Positions 33,576-35,143 of a DNA stretch of 35,143 bases are shown here, in pieces. The translations under genes and the position numbers were made by a program. The stretch is taken from positions 1-35,143 of the forward strand of contig SXOO01000246.1 of NCBI GenBank assembly GCA_005776725.1, read 5' to 3'. The stretch's first letter is position 1; each line of letters starts with the position of its first letter. Below the pieces are notes generated by a model that had not been told where the DNA came from, did no database searches, and worked only from the letters and a program-made list of their open reading frames with translations. The stretch comes from Pseudomonadota bacterium (GTDB taxonomy: Bacteria > Myxococcota_A > UBA9042 > GCA-2863065).

Positions 33576-35143
33576 TCACTCCTTCACGAGCCGCGTACAT
33601 CGCCACGACAACTCACAGGGGGACGGGATGTAGTGCGTGGAGATCCCCGTCACCGCATATCCCGCGGGGCAAGGCTGAGGGACCACCGACTCGTTCGGGA
33701 GGCCGAAGGGCTCGGCGAGGGCCTCGAGTGGGGGCAGGAGATCGCCGATCCCCGACGGGGTCTGGCAGTACCCCACGATGCGGTCGATCCAGAGGCCCGT
33801 GCCGGTGTCACTGCCCACCAGGATCTGGCCGGTCCCGCAGTTCTTCGGGGCCTGCGCGGTCCCGGAGCCAACGGCCGCGAGCTCCGCGGTGATCGAGAGG
33901 CCCGACAAGGTCCCGTCGATCTCCAGCTTCTTGCAGCGCAGGGCGATGGAGTCGATCCAGAAGCCCACGTTGCCTTCGAGTCCCACGGCCACCCAGCCGT
34001 CGGGGCAGTTCGCAGTGGCTGACGACGCGTCCTGGCAGGACAGGGTGGTCACGCTGGTGCTCGAGGTCACGTTCCACTGCTCGAGCCGGTAACGCCAGCA
34101 GCCCTCTATCTTGGGGTAGACGCAGCCGGCCTGGGGCTGGCACTCGTTCGTGGTGCAGTCGTTGAGATCGTCACACACCGGCGGCACGCTCCCCTCGCAC
34201 ACCCCCGAGACGCACTTGTCCTCCGTGGTGCAGTAGTCGCCGTCGTTGCACCCGGTGCCCGTCAAGGGGACGGTGCCGCAGCCGGTGGCGGTCTCCTCGG
34301 TGCAGAGGTTGCCCGTGCAGGCGTCACCGTCCTCGCAGGCCGCGTCGGAAGGCGCGTGGACGCAGCCGGCGGCACCCCCACAGTAGTCGGACGTACAGGC
34401 GATCCCGTCGTCACAGGAGCCGGGCGTGGGCGAACATTGTCCGTCCGTGCACACACCGACACCGCACGAGGAGGGTGTCTCGCAAGGGGTCCCGTTGCTC
34501 TCGGCGATCATCGTGCAGCCCACGGCGGGGTCGCAGACGGCCTCGGACGCGCATGGCCCTACGGCGCACGTCACATATTCCCCGCCCTTGCACTCACCAT
34601 CGTCGCACTGGTCTGCCTGCGTGCAGGGGTTTGTGTCATCGCACTGCCCTGGGATCGCCTTCTGGACGATCTCTCCCTTGACGCAAGTTCCGGCTGTGCA
34701 GGGGTTACCGTCCTCGAGAGGGAGCGGTGGGCCTTGCACACACAGCGCGCCGAGACACTGGTCACCGGTTGTGCAGGCGTTCTTGTCGACGGTGCAGGAC
34801 TCGCCATCCGGCTTGGGCAGGTGAGCGCAGGCGCATTGCCCTTCCGTGCAGGAGGCCGTGGACGTGGTGCACTCATTGGCGTCGTCGCAAGGGATGGTGG
34901 GCTTGCCCTGACAGCTGAGCCCGGACGCGGGACAGTCGGGGCCGGCGCACGCCGCGCAGGTTGCCTCTTGGATGCAGCAGTCCTCCAGCGCGCAGCTGGT
35001 GCCCGCCTCCACTGGCGAGCACACGACCTCGCCCGCGACACAGTCACAGGTCTCGCAGGGATCGCTGGAGACAGGCGCCGTGGTGCAGCCGACCCCGTCG
35101 CCGCCGTCCGCGCCGTCGCCGGCGTCCGATCCAGCGCCGCCGC
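33576..35143 (-). CDS. Cys-rich lipoprotein-like protein, N-terminus beyond window (at least 522 aa)
   Basis: The frame is open to the right edge, and the first visible residues are an acidic Gly/Asp linker (SDAGDGADGGDG), so the start and signal lie outside. The Cys-rich part (PCETCDCVAGEVVC onwards) parallels the downstream gene nearly module for module: TIPCDDANECTT versus TIDCDDKEPCTF, and EGQCACAHLPKPDG versus EGSCACDHTAKGDG. The two are therefore tandem duplicates. The C-terminus differs. Here about 150 residues contain three related units: CPDGWVAVGLEGNVGFWIDS, CGTGQILVGSDTGTGLWIDR and CPAGYAVTGISTHY, each closed by a cysteine about 25 residues on. This looks like a beta-trefoil or prism-like extracellular binding domain, but I cannot name the family. 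Confidence 0.8.
   Translation of the reverse strand, partial: GGAGSDAGDGADGGDGVGCTTAPVSSDPCETCDCVAGEVVCSPVEAGTSCALEDCCIQEATCAACAGPDCPASGLSCQGKPTIPCDDANECTTSTASCTEGQCACAHLPKPDGESCTVDKNACTTGDQCLGALCVQGPPLPLEDGNPCTAGTCVKGEIVQKAIPGQCDDTNPCTQADQCDDGECKGGEYVTCAVGPCASEAVCDPAVGCTMIAESNGTPCETPSSCGVGVCTDGQCSPTPGSCDDGIACTSDYCGGAAGCVHAPSDAACEDGDACTGNLCTEETATGCGTVPLTGTGCNDGDYCTTEDKCVSGVCEGSVPPVCDDLNDCTTNECQPQAGCVYPKIEGCWRYRLEQWNVTSSTSVTTLSCQDASSATANCPDGWVAVGLEGNVGFWIDSIALRCKKLEIDGTLSGLSITAELAAVGSGTAQAPKNCGTGQILVGSDTGTGLWIDRIVGYCQTPSGIGDLLPPLEALAEPFGLPNESVVPQPCPAGYAVTGISTHYIPSPCELSWRCTRLVKE

Noticed and set aside
1..35143. tRNA or rRNA genes
   Set aside because: I saw no tRNA-like cloverleaf end or conserved rRNA stretch on either strand. 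Reading by eye can miss a tRNA, so this is not proof of absence.

Overview
The window is about 35 kb of very GC-rich DNA. It is dense in lipoprotein-type signal sequences, cysteine-rich 'CDDGxxCT' repeat proteins and chimeric secreted proteins (fibrinogen-like, Calx-beta-like, MopE-like, thrombospondin type 3). That mix is typical of Myxococcota (the former delta-proteobacterial myxobacteria), probably an environmental lineage. This is inferred from protein style; no rRNA or other marker gene is present.

Layout. 1-1057: the end of an ISKra4-like transposase, a hairpin and two small unknown ORFs. 1361-3996: two exported proteins, the second joining phage-tail-fibre-like repeats to a fibrinogen-like domain. 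4045-8622 (minus strand): a compact four-gene operon that I read as a RiPP (ribosomally made, post-translationally modified peptide) system. In order of transcription it holds a 170-residue precursor-like protein with six Cys-Leu modules, a radical SAM/SPASM maturase, a B12-type radical SAM protein fused to a degenerate isoaspartyl-methyltransferase-like (PCMT-like) domain, and a small HExxH protein. The last three genes are separated by 1-2 nt. A hairpin sits between precursor and maturase, and a helically phased array of GGGTCAAC repeats lies upstream. This is the most interesting part of the window.

9009-17109 (plus strand): a giant 1782-residue Cys-rich/Gly-rich surface lipoprotein, a lipoprotein with a 16-copy Asp-Ala-Thr stalk, and a lysyl-oxidase homologue that keeps the copper-site histidines and both cofactor-forming residues. 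17162-21931 (minus): a small lipoprotein, then a sodium:solute symporter translationally coupled to a large PIG-L/LmbE-type deacetylase. 22190-23707 (minus): a lipoprotein with an Ala/Glu/Pro/Lys stalk and a helical-repeat domain.

23851-31503 (minus): a heavy-metal RND efflux operon. It runs from a His-rich protein through a TolC-like outer-membrane factor, a His-tagged lipoprotein adaptor and a CusA/CzcA-type pump to a distal His-containing lipoprotein. No metal-responsive regulator is visible. 31651-35143 (minus): two tandem paralogous Cys-rich lipoproteins with unrelated C-terminal domains; the upstream one runs off the right edge.

All assignments come from reading the sequence by eye. 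No database search was possible.
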